NCBI GenBank assembly: GCA_964445305.1
Contig: CAYUKK010000005.1
Location: 7,156-71,155, forward strand
Reading direction: 5' to 3'
From: CAYUKK01 sp964445305
Lineage (GTDB): Bacteria; Acidobacteriota; Aminicenantia; Aminicenantales; UBA8522
Length of the DNA stretch: 64,000 nt
The position numbers and the translations under genes were made by a program. This document shows, piece after piece, positions 9,249 through 18,537 of this stretch. Position 1 is the first letter of the stretch, and each line of letters begins with the position of its first letter. The notes below the pieces were generated by a model. It did no database searches, was not told the DNA's origin, and saw only the letters and a list, made by a program, of their open reading frames with translations.

Positions 9249-9310
9249 TAATTAACCCAGAACCCATGAATCTCTATCTTGCTAAAGCTTGACGGACGAC
9301 CGGCAATCGA

Positions 9311-10978
9311 TCAGCGCAGCGTGCCCTCGTAGTGGGCCGTAAGCTGGCGTTTGCGAACCTCTTCGGGCGTGTAGGAAGGAAGGAGCACGGGGGCGATCCT
9401 GTCTGTCCTTATTCTGGCCTTCTTGAGCTCCTGTTCATAAGCTGCGACATGGTCGAGGGTCAGTTGGCCCAGAGTTACGGATTTCGCGTACTCGGCCGCA
9501 AAACGCCCGGCTCGCCGACCAAAGACGTTGTAATCAAGGACCGAGTTGCCCATCAGCCTGTTCCGGCCGTGGACACCGCCCGAGGCCTCGCCAGCGACAA
9601 AAAGGCCGGGGATATTCGTTTCGCACCGGTCGTTGATTTCGATGCCGCCGTTCTGGTAGTGAAGCGAAGGATAGACGAGCATCGGCTCCTTGGTAATGTC
9701 GATGTTGTAGCGGATAAACTGCCGGACCATAGCCGGGAAATTCTTGGCCAGGTAACCCGAGCCTCGGATGATTTCGATCAGGGGAGAGTCGAGCCAGACT
9801 CCCCATCGGCCGCTCGGTGTCTGGATGCCGTTCTTTCTTTCCAGGCATTCCCGGATAAAGGCCGCACTCTCAACATCGCGGGGCTCCCGAGGGAAAACAA
9901 AGAGCTCGCCAAACTTGTTAACCGGCTGGCCTCCGGCGCCACGGATTTTTTCCGTAATGAGGAAGCCGGCAATTTGCTCCGGGAAAACCGCTCCCGTGGG
10001 ATGGTACTGAACGGAATCCATGTAGAGCAGCTTGGCCCCTGCTCGGTAGGCGATGACCAGGCCATCGCCGGTGGCTCCGTAATGGTTGGTCGTGTCGAAG
10101 CCGCGAATATGGAGACGACCATAGCCGCCGGTGGCAATGATGGTCGCTTTCGCCTTGACCGTAAAGTATTCCTCTGTTTCCATGTTGTAAAGTATGCCGC
10201 CGGCGCAGCGGCCGCGGGTGTCGAGAAGGAGCTCGACCGTGGGCATGAACTCGAGAATGGTGATTTTGTCCGGATGGTTGCGGACCTCGTCCATCAGGGT
10301 GCGCATGATCATGGCCCCGGTATAATCGCGGCAGGAGTGCATCCTCTTGCGGGACGTATCGCCTCCGTGGAGAACCTGCAAGGAGCCATCGGGGTTTTTA
10401 TCCCAGACGACGCCGAGATCCTCGAGCCATTTCACGACTTCGGGTCCATCCTCAGTCAGAGCCCGAACGAGTTCAGGCTTGTTGTCAAAGTGGCCGCCGC
10501 CTATGGCGTCGAGGAAATGGCGGGTCGGCGAGTCCTGGGGTTTGACCGCGGCTTGCATCCCGCCCTGGGACATCATCGAGTTCGCATCTCCGAGCCGTAG
10601 CTTGGTCGAGATGATGCTCCGGGCTCCGTTCTGCATGGCCAGGATGGCCGCTGCGCAACCGGCGCCTCCGCCGCCAATGATGAGGATATCGGTCTCGAAA
10701 TCAGGACGGGAGAGGTCGAAAAGCTCTGGCTTGATACGGCTGTGGGATTCGAGCATGTCGGCCACTTCGGTCGTGAGGAATTCACCCTTGTTGGGTCCGA
10801 TCCGGACGACGCGCCTGGCCTCCGGCCTGTAATCGGGGTGAAACCTGTTGAGAACCTCCTCTCTTTCCTCGGCTGTCATGGGCGGGAAAACTGGCTTTCC
10901 CGATTTCTCGAGCTCCAGCCGATGCGGTCTCGTCTTTTCAACGAGGTTCAGGGATTCTCTCATATATTCGGGATACAT
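9311..10978 (-). CDS. Fumarate reductase/succinate dehydrogenase-like flavoprotein
   Basis: FAD-dependent fumarate/succinate oxidoreductase A-subunit family, 555 residues. The dinucleotide-binding motif is at about 98-120 (ILIIGGGGAGCAAAI, G102-G107). Catalytic-region motifs are QYHPTGAV and GEASGGVHGRNRLMGNS. An N-terminal extension of about 90 residues precedes the FAD domain, whereas usual FrdA/SdhA start almost directly with it. It is the last gene of the 12-gene run and follows the FrdB-like subunit by 12 nt. No cytochrome b or membrane anchor is encoded nearby, so the enzyme is probably soluble, as in thiol:fumarate reductases. Direction and substrate are inferred. Confidence 0.85.
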   Translation of the reverse strand: MYPEYMRESLNLVEKTRPHRLELEKSGKPVFPPMTAEEREEVLNRFHPDYRPEARRVVRIGPNKGEFLTTEVADMLESHSRIKPELFDLSRPDFETDILIIGGGGAGCAAAILAMQNGARSIISTKLRLGDANSMMSQGGMQAAVKPQDSPTRHFLDAIGGGHFDNKPELVRALTEDGPEVVKWLEDLGVVWDKNPDGSLQVLHGGDTSRKRMHSCRDYTGAMIMRTLMDEVRNHPDKITILEFMPTVELLLDTRGRCAGGILYNMETEEYFTVKAKATIIATGGYGRLHIRGFDTTNHYGATGDGLVIAYRAGAKLLYMDSVQYHPTGAVFPEQIAGFLITEKIRGAGGQPVNKFGELFVFPREPRDVESAAFIRECLERKNGIQTPSGRWGVWLDSPLIEIIRGSGYLAKNFPAMVRQFIRYNIDITKEPMLVYPSLHYQNGGIEINDRCETNIPGLFVAGEASGGVHGRNRLMGNSVLDYNVFGRRAGRFAAEYAKSVTLGQLTLDHVAAYEQELKKARIRTDRIAPVLLPSYTPEEVRKRQLTAHYEGTLR

Positions 10979-10990
10979 CGCACACTCCTT

Positions 10991-11743
10991 TTATTCGATG
11001 TCTCGAGCGTAGTATCTCTTCTTGAGCTCGTCTTTTTTCAAGGCCATCAGCTCCTTGTATTCCCTGTCGAATTTCTTCTGGCGGATTTCCTTAATTCTCT
11101 GCTCGAGCTCAGGGCTTTTCTTGGCCAGATACCGGCCATAGAGCCTCTTGGCCAGCAGGCCGACGTTGTAATGGACAATCTCCGCTGGGCAGCGGATAGC
11201 ACACAGCCCGCAGCAGAGGCAGTCGAAGGAAAGGTCCATGACCTTTTCGATGTCGCCTCGAATGGCGGCCTGGATGTAATCCATCACCTCCAACCCCTGG
11301 GGGCAGGCCTTAGTGCAGGTGTTGCAGGCGACGCAGCGAAAGATCTCCGGGTAGAGCTTCTGGAAAGCCGTGACGTTCGGCTCCAGCTTCTCGATGTCGT
11401 AGACAGGCTTCTGGGCCGGGATGACGGGAAGCTGGGAAAGCCACATGCCTTCCTGGACGAGGGTGGTGCAGGCGAGGCCGGTATAGATTTTGTAATCCCC
11501 GGGGAGGCGATAGACGGTCGCGCAAGCCCCGCAAAAGCCTTCCCGGCAGCCAGCGCCCCGCTTGATCTGATAGCCGGCGTATTCGATGGCCCCCATGATG
11601 GTGGCCTCAGCCGGAACCTTATGGGCCTTGCCCATGATGTAGACGGTGACCATTTTCTTGGGGGGTTCAGCTGGCTCGGCCTTCTTTTTCATCGGCCGTA
11701 CCGGCTTGGCATCTCTTCTCGGTGTCGCTTTCTTTTTAGCCAT
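10991..11743 (-). CDS. FrdB/SdhB-like iron-sulfur subunit
   Basis: 250-residue electron-transfer partner of the flavoprotein. It has a basic, Pro/Lys-rich N-terminal tail (1-30), then a plant-type [2Fe-2S] domain with C66, C71, C74 and C92 (GCREGFCGACA). Two [4Fe-4S] motifs follow: C137/C140/C143/C147 (CVACNTCTKACP) and C175/C178/C181/C185 (CLCCGLCAIRCP). Ordinary SdhB has one 3Fe-4S site instead. Unlike TfrB of methanogens it has no C-terminal CCG domain, but a separate HdrB carrying two such domains is encoded upstream in the operon. Confidence 0.87.
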   Translation of the reverse strand: MAKKKATPRRDAKPVRPMKKKAEPAEPPKKMVTVYIMGKAHKVPAEATIMGAIEYAGYQIKRGAGCREGFCGACATVYRLPGDYKIYTGLACTTLVQEGMWLSQLPVIPAQKPVYDIEKLEPNVTAFQKLYPEIFRCVACNTCTKACPQGLEVMDYIQAAIRGDIEKVMDLSFDCLCCGLCAIRCPAEIVHYNVGLLAKRLYGRYLAKKSPELEQRIKEIRQKKFDREYKELMALKKDELKKRYYARDIE

Positions 11744-11779
11744 CGTTTGATCTCCTTCCCGTTACTAAAGTCTTCGGTG

Positions 11780-12604
11780 TCAGTATTCTTGCGGCAACTT
11801 CTTGAGCTCCGCCCAGGAATAGACGGGACCGTCCTTGCAGACATAGTGCTGGCCGATGTTGCAACGGCCGCACTTGCCGATACCGCATTTCATTTTGTTT
11901 TCCACGGTCGTGTAAATTTGGTTATCGGCGAACTTGAGGTCCTGAAGCGCTTTGATGACGAACTTGATCATAATGGGAGGGCCGCAGGTGATGGCGATGG
12001 TGTTGGAAGGATCGGGCTTCTTGTCCAAGACGTTCTGGGGAACGAACCCGACGAACTCTGTCCATTCTGGCTCGGCCACGTCGATAGACAAATGGACAGT
12101 CATCTGCTTCTTCAAGTCCGCCAGCTCCTCCTTAAAAACAATATCCTTCGACGTCCTGGCGCCGTAGATAAGGGTGAGCTCGCCGTATTCTTCCTTCTTG
12201 GCCAGGGCAGTCTGGAGCACAGACCAAATGGGAGCCAGGCCGATACCGCCGCCAATAAAGACCAGGTTTTTCCCCGTCCATGCTTCAACGGGAAAGCCGT
12301 TGCCATAGGGGCCGCGAATGCCGACCAAGTCGCCGACTTCCATCTCGTGGAGGGCCGTAGTTACCCTCCCCATCTTCAAGATGCTGAACTGGAGGTAGTC
12401 CTTAACAAGGGGGGAAGAGGAGATGGAGATCATGCTCTCACCCTTGCCAAAGACGGAAAGCATGGCGCACTGGCCACAGCGGTGGCTGAAGCCGTCGCCG
12501 TTGACGAAGACAGTCCGGAATGTCTTGATCGCCCTCGCCCCTCCCACTTCTTCCTTGATATGGATGATCTTGGCCAGCTTGGGGATGTAGACGTTAGGCT
12601 CCAT
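11780..12604 (-). CDS. FAD/NAD(P)-binding reductase, FlxA/HydG/AsrB type
   Basis: 274-residue member of the ferredoxin-NADP-reductase superfamily related to sulfhydrogenase gamma, AsrB and FlxA. The N-terminal FAD barrel contains MISISSSP, the NAD(P)-binding half has FIGGGIGLAPIWSVL and LIYGARTSKDI, and a C-terminal [2Fe-2S] site reads KCGIGKCGRCNIG followed by YVCKDGP (C-x4-C-x2-C-x7-C). It is predicted to exchange electrons between NAD(P)H and the iron-sulfur subunits. It overlaps the upstream HydB-like gene by 11 nt. Confidence 0.88.
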   Translation of the reverse strand: MEPNVYIPKLAKIIHIKEEVGGARAIKTFRTVFVNGDGFSHRCGQCAMLSVFGKGESMISISSSPLVKDYLQFSILKMGRVTTALHEMEVGDLVGIRGPYGNGFPVEAWTGKNLVFIGGGIGLAPIWSVLQTALAKKEEYGELTLIYGARTSKDIVFKEELADLKKQMTVHLSIDVAEPEWTEFVGFVPQNVLDKKPDPSNTIAITCGPPIMIKFVIKALQDLKFADNQIYTTVENKMKCGIGKCGRCNIGQHYVCKDGPVYSWAELKKLPQEY

Positions 12605-13649
12605 GGTTGCTTACCTTGTCCAGGACTTTGATGATGTCGATCCCAACCGGGCAGAGGCTGATGCAACGGCCGCAGCCCGTGCACATAACCTGGTCAAAAT
12701 TCTCGACAAAATAGCGAAATTTATGGAGAACCCTCTGGCGAAGACGCGACGCCTTGTCCGGTCGGGGGTTGTGGCCGGAAGAATGCATGGTGAAATCGGG
12801 GAATTGGCAGTTGTCCCATGTCCGAACCCTCTTGCCGCGCAAGGGGGATATGGAGTCGACTTCGTCGTTGATGTCAAAGCAATGGCAGGAAGGACAGAGA
12901 TAGGTGCAGATGCCGCACTGGATGCAGCTCATCGATTCCTCATCCCAGAGAGACGAATCGAACAGGCCCTGGAGAGCTGCGGCCCTCTCCTTTTTCGTCC
13001 CCTTGACCCCGCGGACGAGCTTTTTCCTCGCTTCGGCGTGCCTGGCCTGGACTTTCTTCTTGTCGTCCGGTTGGGGCTCTTTGAAGAGTTCTCTCGCCGC
13101 CTGGACGAGCTTTTCTCCGTTGGTCGAAAGGGTTTTTACATAATAGCTATCCCCTAAGTCGGTGAGCAAGATGTCAAGCCCTTCTTCGCCGTGGGGTGAA
13201 CCCTCGACGGAAAGGCAAAAGCAATTCTCCCAGGGCGGCGTGTGGCAGGCCAAACCGATGAGCGAAGCTTGGCTCCGACGCTTCCAGTAGTAAGGGTCGG
13301 TAAAGTCGCCGCCAAAAACTCTATCCAGGAGCCAGATAGCCCGGGCATCGCAGGGCCGGACGCCGAAAATAACGAATGGCTTGCCGTTGGGCAAGACTTC
13401 TCTGACCTCAAGGGTCTCGCGATTCCCCTCGATTGTTTTCGAGAATTCGAGGAAGACTTCGCGCTGAGGAAAGATAAGCGCTTTGGCCGGAAGTGTGGTT
13501 ACGGCAAGCTCGAGGCTGGCGGGGGCATGGTCGATGATTTCGTAATTCCAGCGTTCGTTTTCATCTTTTCTCGGCGCATAAACCGTCCAAGCATTGAGCT
13601 TTTCCATCCACAGAGGCAAGGACTTTTTTTCAAGTATCTTGTCCATCAT
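12594..13649 (-). CDS. HydB/AsrA-type 4Fe-4S protein (FlxB-like)
   Basis: Iron-sulfur subunit of the sulfhydrogenase beta / anaerobic sulfite reductase A family, about 351 residues. ATG codons at 13649 and 13646 are both possible; either follows the previous stop (13651-13653) closely, and longer in-frame starts lie inside that gene. Motifs include FGVRPCDARAIWLLD, CIQCGICTYLCPSCHCFD and a C-terminal CTGCGRCISLCPVGID. With the neighbouring FAD protein it forms the usual HydB-HydG pair, which moves electrons from NAD(P)H toward HdrA in Flx-Hdr systems. The function is inferred from the family. Confidence 0.85.
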   Translation of the reverse strand: MMDKILEKKSLPLWMEKLNAWTVYAPRKDENERWNYEIIDHAPASLELAVTTLPAKALIFPQREVFLEFSKTIEGNRETLEVREVLPNGKPFVIFGVRPCDARAIWLLDRVFGGDFTDPYYWKRRSQASLIGLACHTPPWENCFCLSVEGSPHGEEGLDILLTDLGDSYYVKTLSTNGEKLVQAARELFKEPQPDDKKKVQARHAEARKKLVRGVKGTKKERAAALQGLFDSSLWDEESMSCIQCGICTYLCPSCHCFDINDEVDSISPLRGKRVRTWDNCQFPDFTMHSSGHNPRPDKASRLRQRVLHKFRYFVENFDQVMCTGCGRCISLCPVGIDIIKVLDKVSNHGA

Positions 13650-13650
13650 C

Positions 13651-14679
13651 TTACCTGATGAAATCTCCAGGGTCATCGTCTTTGAAGGAGGATATGAGCG
13701 GCGGCTGGGCGGGGTCGAAGCCAACCTCGTAGCCGAAGAGCTCCTTGGCCTCCTTTTCCAGCTTCTTGTTGAGAAAGCGAAGGGGAATATCCAGCGGACA
13801 GGCCCTTTCGCATTCACCGCAGTCGATGCATCGGCCAGCCAGATGAATGGCCCGAACGAGGTGGTAGACGAAATTCTCGGATGACTCGGCTGACCTCTGG
13901 ATCCACTTCACCTTGTGGGCTTTTTCCTCAGCCGTCGTGTCGGCTGTGACAGCCAGGTTGATGCTGTCGACGACGCATTCATCGCAGTAACACATCGGAC
14001 AAACCGACCGACAGGCATAGCAACGGATGCACTTGTCGAGTTGCTCTTTCCAGAAACGCCACCTTTCTTCCTGGCCGAGCGCTTCTATTTTCTCGACGGA
14101 CCCGAAGGGCTTGTCCACCGCCTTCCTGGTTTTTTCGCCCGCCAGGATGTCGTAGAGGACTGGAAAGTTGGCCTGGCATTCCAGGCAACGCTCGGCCAGG
14201 AGCTCCTCGACCGGGAATTCGACCTTTCCGTCCGCCGTCGTGATGAGGAACCGGTCGGCGGCCAGCTCGATTTTCTTGGGTTTTTTCCCTCCCAGCTTTC
14301 GGGCAAGCTTGTGGTCATCGATGACGCCGGCTTTCTCGCAAGAAACGCCGAGGACGTAGATATCCTGACGGTCGATGAATTTTTCTTGGAGGAGAACGAC
14401 GATGGCCCGGCTGTCGCAGCCCTTGACTACTACCCCCACCGGCCTTTTGTCGGGTTGCTTCTGCCTGGCTTTTCTTCTCTTCTCGTCAACGAGGAAGCGC
14501 GCCAGGTTGTGAACGCACGTCGGGTCCCAGACGAGCTTCTCGACATCCTCTGGAGTCTTGATGAACACGGGAATGGCCTGCCAGCCGTTGCCGCCCGTCC
14601 CATAGCCGATGAGGTATTTGATTTTCCCTTCACGCAGGAGCTTCCTCGCCTCCTCCTTGAGGTCCTCGAAATTAGCCAT
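13651..14679 (-). CDS. FrhB/HydB-related iron-sulfur protein
   Basis: 342 residues from the ATG at 14679, which overlaps the stop of the MvhD-like gene by one base. It contains a VVKGCDSRAIVVLLQEKF segment, the same fold as the PCDARA segment of the next gene and of F420-hydrogenase beta subunits. Cysteine clusters follow: KCIRCYACRSVCPMCYC and a C-terminal RCIDCGECERACPLDIP. It is therefore a second, divergent copy of the adapter type next to HydB, perhaps the FlxC-equivalent. The exact role is not established. Confidence 0.8.
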   Translation of the reverse strand: MANFEDLKEEARKLLREGKIKYLIGYGTGGNGWQAIPVFIKTPEDVEKLVWDPTCVHNLARFLVDEKRRKARQKQPDKRPVGVVVKGCDSRAIVVLLQEKFIDRQDIYVLGVSCEKAGVIDDHKLARKLGGKKPKKIELAADRFLITTADGKVEFPVEELLAERCLECQANFPVLYDILAGEKTRKAVDKPFGSVEKIEALGQEERWRFWKEQLDKCIRCYACRSVCPMCYCDECVVDSINLAVTADTTAEEKAHKVKWIQRSAESSENFVYHLVRAIHLAGRCIDCGECERACPLDIPLRFLNKKLEKEAKELFGYEVGFDPAQPPLISSFKDDDPGDFIR

Positions 14680-15101
14680 CAGGGGTTTCTCCTCAATTTT
14701 GCCTGGGGACCCAGCGGTTTGAGCTCTTTGACGAAATCCTTGATCACCTGGGTATATTTGGTGCCCTCGGCAGCCGAGACCCAGGACATCTGGAACCTCT
14801 CTGGCTCCAGCCCGATGAACTCCAGGAGTTTCTTGACAAAATAGATGCGCCGCCGGGCGTAGTAGTTTCCTTTGATGTAATGGCAATCGCCAGGATGGCA
14901 GCCCGAGACGAGCACACCGTCAGCGCCCTTATTGAAGGCGGTAAAGATGTAGAGAGGGGAGACGCTCCCGGAGCACATGACCTGGATGGGGATGACGTTG
15001 GGCGGATATTCCATCCGTGATACACCGGCCATGTCGCTCCCGGCCGAGGAACACCACTTGCACAGAAAAGCAACAATTTTCGGTTCGAATTCCTCCGCCA
15101 T
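14679..15101 (-). CDS. MvhD/FlxD-like hydrogenase-HdrA adapter
   Basis: 140-residue iron-sulfur protein of the MvhD family, which hands electrons to the HdrA flavin. The start is ATG at 15101 after GGGAGG; a longer in-frame extension would run into hdrA. Motifs: LCKWCSSAGSDMAGVSR, QVMCSGSVSPLYI and SGCHPGDCHYIKGNYYARRR, the standard [2Fe-2S] cysteine pattern. It lies 2 nt after hdrA. There is no hydrogenase gene here, so the adapter probably takes electrons from the HydB/FAD pair, as in FlxABCD-HdrABC. Confidence 0.92.
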   Translation of the reverse strand: MAEEFEPKIVAFLCKWCSSAGSDMAGVSRMEYPPNVIPIQVMCSGSVSPLYIFTAFNKGADGVLVSGCHPGDCHYIKGNYYARRRIYFVKKLLEFIGLEPERFQMSWVSAAEGTKYTQVIKDFVKELKPLGPQAKLRRNP

Positions 15102-15103
15102 CC

Positions 15104-17050
15104 TCAGCCTCCCAGACACGCGCTGATCATATCGTGAACCTGGCTCAAAGTCAGGTTCTTCACCTGGATGGCCGCCCGCAAGCAGGTGGCCGAGCAGGTT
15201 CCGCATCCCTCGCAGAGGACTTCGTTGACCTCTGCTTTATCATCCTTCAAGGCGATCGCATCATAGGGACAGACTTGGACGCACATCCCGCAGCCTGTGC
15301 AGAGGGTGGGGATGACTTTGGCCACGGTTGGGGAGTGGTAGAGTCTCTCCTGGGAGAGAACAGCCACCGCCTTGGCGGCAGCACCGCTGGCCTGGGCCAC
15401 GGCCTCAGGGATGTCCTTGGGAGCTTGCGCGGCTCCCGCCAGGAAAACGCCCGAGGTGACGCTTTCGACTGGCCGCAGCTTGGGATGCGCTTCCGCCAAG
15501 AAGCCGTCCTTGTCCAGGGCCAGTTTGAGCTTCTTGGCCAGTTCTTGGGCTCCTTTGGCCGGACGCATCGCCTGGGCGAGAACAACCATGTCGGCGGCAA
15601 TTTCGATGTGTTTGCCCGTCAGCGTATCGACTCCCCAGACTTTGAGCTTGCCCTTATCTTCGAAAACCTTCGACACTTTGCCCCGCAGGTAGACGACGCC
15701 ATCCTCTTCGATGGCTCTCTGGACAAATTCCTCGTAGCCTTTGCCGCCAGAGCGGATGTCAATGTAAAAGACGTACGCTTGTCCGTCATGGACATGATGC
15801 TTGTAGAGCATGGCGTGCTTGGCTGTATACATGCAGCAGATTTTGGAGCAGTAAGCGCAGTGGTTTTCAGGGTCACGCGAGCCCGAGCACTGGATGAAGA
15901 CGACTTCTTTGGGTTCCTTGTGGTCAGAGGGACGGAGAATCTGGCCTCTCGTGGGGCCTGACGCAGAGCAAAGTCGCTCGAACTGAAGCCCGTCGAGAAC
16001 ATCAGGGTACTTCCCGTATCCATATTCGGCCATGTTCTCTTTATCATAAAGGTCATAGCCAGTGGCCACGATAATCGCCCCCACTTCTTCTTCGATGATT
16101 TGTGGCTTCATATCATAGTCAATGGCCTTGGCCTCACAGACGTCGGCGCACTTGCCGCAGGCGATGGGCAAAAGGCCGGGGCACGCGTTGATGTCGAGGG
16201 TGTAGGAAGCCGGAATGGCTTGAGGAAAGGGGATATAAATGGCTCTTCTTCCCGTCAGCCCGAGTTCAAACTCGCTGGGGACAACGATGGGGCAGACCTT
16301 CGTGCACTCATCGCAGAGGTTGCACTTATCGGGGTCGACGTAAGTCGGCTTCTTCAGGATCTTGACTTTGAAATTGCCCACATACCCGGAGACATCCTGG
16401 ACTTCGCAGTAGGTCATCAGCCTGATTTTTGGATGCTTGGAAGCCTCGACCATTTTGGGAGTAAGGATGCACTGGGAGCAATCCAGGGTGGGGAAAGTCT
16501 CGGAAAGCTGGATCATATGGCCGCCGATGGAGGGGCTTTTCTCCACGAGAATGACGTCAAACCCGCTATTGGCCAAATCAAGAGAAGCCTGGATGCCGGC
16601 AATCCCCCCGCCGATGACAAGGGCCTTGCGCGTCACGGGGACGCTGACGGCCTCGAGGGATTCATTCCGATGGACTTTTTCTACAGCGCTCTTGGTGATT
16701 TTGATGGCTTTCTGGGTGGCTTTGTCTTTTTCCTTGTGGACCCAGCTACATTGCTCCCGGATGTTGGCAATTTCGCAACGATAGGCATTCAGTCCAGCCA
16801 ACCCCGAAGCCTTGCGAAAGGTTGTCTCGTGGAGAGTCGGCGAGCAGCAGGCGACGACGACGTTGCTTAATTTTTTCTCTTTGATAGCCTGGACAATGAG
16901 GTTTTGCCCCGGGTCCGAGCACATGTAGACATAATCCTCGGCATGAACAACACCGGGATGTTTGATGAGCTCCTGAGCGACTTTCTTGACATCCACTGTA
17001 CCGGCGATATTGATGCCGCAGTGGCAGACAAAAACTCCTGTGCGTTTCAT
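15104..17050 (-). CDS. hdrA: Heterodisulfide reductase subunit A-like FAD/iron-sulfur protein
   Basis: Central flavin subunit of HdrABC-type complexes, the known site of flavin-based electron bifurcation in methanogens. At 648 residues it is a standard full-length HdrA. In order: N-terminal VCHCGINIAGTVD, the FAD motif ALVIGGGIAGIQASLDLA at about 140-160, the Cys stretch TLDCSQCILTPKM, CNLCDECTKVCP, ACGKCADVCEAKAIDY, and a C-terminal ferredoxin pair CTGCGMCVQVCP and CEGCGTCSATC. It overlaps korC by 4 nt. Whether this HdrA bifurcates or only conducts electrons cannot be read from the sequence. Confidence 0.94.
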   Translation of the reverse strand: MKRTGVFVCHCGINIAGTVDVKKVAQELIKHPGVVHAEDYVYMCSDPGQNLIVQAIKEKKLSNVVVACCSPTLHETTFRKASGLAGLNAYRCEIANIREQCSWVHKEKDKATQKAIKITKSAVEKVHRNESLEAVSVPVTRKALVIGGGIAGIQASLDLANSGFDVILVEKSPSIGGHMIQLSETFPTLDCSQCILTPKMVEASKHPKIRLMTYCEVQDVSGYVGNFKVKILKKPTYVDPDKCNLCDECTKVCPIVVPSEFELGLTGRRAIYIPFPQAIPASYTLDINACPGLLPIACGKCADVCEAKAIDYDMKPQIIEEEVGAIIVATGYDLYDKENMAEYGYGKYPDVLDGLQFERLCSASGPTRGQILRPSDHKEPKEVVFIQCSGSRDPENHCAYCSKICCMYTAKHAMLYKHHVHDGQAYVFYIDIRSGGKGYEEFVQRAIEEDGVVYLRGKVSKVFEDKGKLKVWGVDTLTGKHIEIAADMVVLAQAMRPAKGAQELAKKLKLALDKDGFLAEAHPKLRPVESVTSGVFLAGAAQAPKDIPEAVAQASGAAAKAVAVLSQERLYHSPTVAKVIPTLCTGCGMCVQVCPYDAIALKDDKAEVNEVLCEGCGTCSATCLRAAIQVKNLTLSQVHDMISACLGG

Positions 17051-17670
17051 GGCTTACCCTTCTTGGCTTTAGCTGGAGCGAGCTTGGCCGTCGGGGTTTC
17101 TGCCTTTTCTTCAACCTGCGGTTGACCCGTCTGGCGCAGCTGTTCCAGGCCATAATCGTAACCTCTCTCGAAGGCTCGGATATTTAATTCTAAGAATCTC
17201 TTGGGGACAAGGCCAGGTAACGCCTTTTTCATCGCCTCGGGTGTGACGGCCTTCGTTATCGCCGTGAAGAACCCGAGCATCACCAAATTGGCAAAAATCC
17301 GGTTGCCCATTTCTTCGGCGAAGCGGGTCGCGGGAATGCTGAAGACTTTGATCTTGGCCCGAGGAGGACGGATTTTGACGAGGTCCGTGTCGATGATGAG
17401 GATGCCGTCTTCCCTCAATTCGGGCTCGTATTTTTCATAGGCATCCTGGGACATAGCCACCAAGATTTCTGGCCGAGTGATGTAGGGATAAAGAACGCGG
17501 TCATCAGAAATGACGAGCTGGGAGCTGCAGGCGCTTCCCCTTGCCTCGGGTCCGAAGCTCTGAGTCATCGTGCCGTATTTATTATCAAACAGGGAAACCG
17601 CTTTGCCGGTGATGAGGCCGCAGCGGATGATTCCCTGCCCGCCGTATCCAGAGAAACGAATTTCTTTCAT
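17047..17670 (-). CDS. korC: 2-oxoacid:ferredoxin oxidoreductase gamma subunit
   Basis: 207-residue gamma subunit, starting with the diagnostic EIRFSGYGGQGIIRCGLITG. A conserved TQSFGPEARGSACSSQLVIS follows. The C-terminus has a Pro/Ala/Lys-rich tail of about 40 residues that is not part of the usual domain. It sits 3 nt after korB and overlaps hdrA by 4 nt, so the oxidoreductase and the Hdr module are physically coupled in the operon. It is most like 2-oxoglutarate-type (Kor) enzymes by subunit layout; substrate not proven. Confidence 0.92.
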   Translation of the reverse strand: MKEIRFSGYGGQGIIRCGLITGKAVSLFDNKYGTMTQSFGPEARGSACSSQLVISDDRVLYPYITRPEILVAMSQDAYEKYEPELREDGILIIDTDLVKIRPPRAKIKVFSIPATRFAEEMGNRIFANLVMLGFFTAITKAVTPEAMKKALPGLVPKRFLELNIRAFERGYDYGLEQLRQTGQPQVEEKAETPTAKLAPAKAKKGKP

Positions 17671-17673
17671 GGC

Positions 17674-18537
17674 TCACTCTCCATAGGGCTGATATTTATC
17701 GCCCAGGACTTTCTTCAAATGGGTATTCATGCATTCCAGGAAAGTCGGTTTTTCTCGGTCGATGAACTTACCGACAATAATCTTGCCCTGGTAGCTGATG
17801 TCCAGAGTGCGCGTATCCGCGCCGTGCTGGATGTCCGAATTCTCGTAGTAATACTTGAGGAGGTTGAGGCCGTCGCCGAGACGGTTACGGCGGGCGTAGA
17901 GGGTGACGCAGGGGGTGATGACCTCGATGAAGGAGAAACCCTTCTTGGCCAGGGCTTCCTGAATGGATTTAGTTACCCGCCGCAAGTGGAGTGCCGTCCA
18001 GCGAGCGACATAAGTAGCGCCACAAGCATCGGCTAAGTAAGGAAGATTGAAGGGATATTCATAGTTCCCGTAGGGAGCGGTGGAAAGGTTAGCCTGGATG
18101 GGGGTGGTCGCGGCCACCTGGCCGCCGGTCATCGCGTAATTGAAATTATTGACGCAAATGACCAGTATGTCCATGTTCCGCCGGGCGGCATGGATGAAGT
18201 GATTGCCGCCAATGCCAACAATGTCTCCATCACCGCTGAAGACAACGACCTTGAGCTCAGGGTTGCCCAGCTTCAAACCTGTGGCGAAGGGAATAGGCCG
18301 GCCATGGGTGGTGTGGAAAGAATCGAGTCGGACATAGCCGGCCACTCTCCCCGTGCAGCCGATGCCCGAAACGATAGCCACCTTATCCAGGTTAATGTTG
18401 CTCTTGCGCAGGGCGCTAGCAAAGGAGCTAACGACCGTTCCGATGCCGCATCCCGGACACCAGATGTGAGGAATCCGGTCCATGCGCAAGAATTCTTCCA
18501 TCGGGTTTCTTTCTTCGAGCCGATCCTCTTCCCTCAT
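17674..18537 (-). CDS. korB: 2-oxoacid:ferredoxin oxidoreductase beta subunit (TPP-binding)
   Basis: 287 residues. Binds thiamine diphosphate and carries the [4Fe-4S] cysteine motif near the N-terminus (IWCPGCGIGTV). The TPP-Mg site is seen as FSGDGDIVGIGGNHF followed by CVNNFNYAMTGGQ, the GDG-x-N pattern. It oxidatively decarboxylates a 2-oxoacid to acyl-CoA and reduces ferredoxin, or runs in reverse. Overlaps korA by 4 nt. Confidence 0.94.
   Translation of the reverse strand: MREEDRLEERNPMEEFLRMDRIPHIWCPGCGIGTVVSSFASALRKSNINLDKVAIVSGIGCTGRVAGYVRLDSFHTTHGRPIPFATGLKLGNPELKVVVFSGDGDIVGIGGNHFIHAARRNMDILVICVNNFNYAMTGGQVAATTPIQANLSTAPYGNYEYPFNLPYLADACGATYVARWTALHLRRVTKSIQEALAKKGFSFIEVITPCVTLYARRNRLGDGLNLLKYYYENSDIQHGADTRTLDISYQGKIIVGKFIDREKPTFLECMNTHLKKVLGDKYQPYGE

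Noticed and set aside
9332..10600. 422-codon plus-strand frame opposite the fumarate-reductase-like gene, and a 629-codon one at 10742-12631
   Set aside because: Long antisense frames caused by GC-biased codon use; no domain patterns, and the minus-strand products are clear family members.
15017..15961. 314-codon plus-strand frame opposite hdrA
   Set aside because: Shadow of hdrA; no start signals or recognisable motifs.
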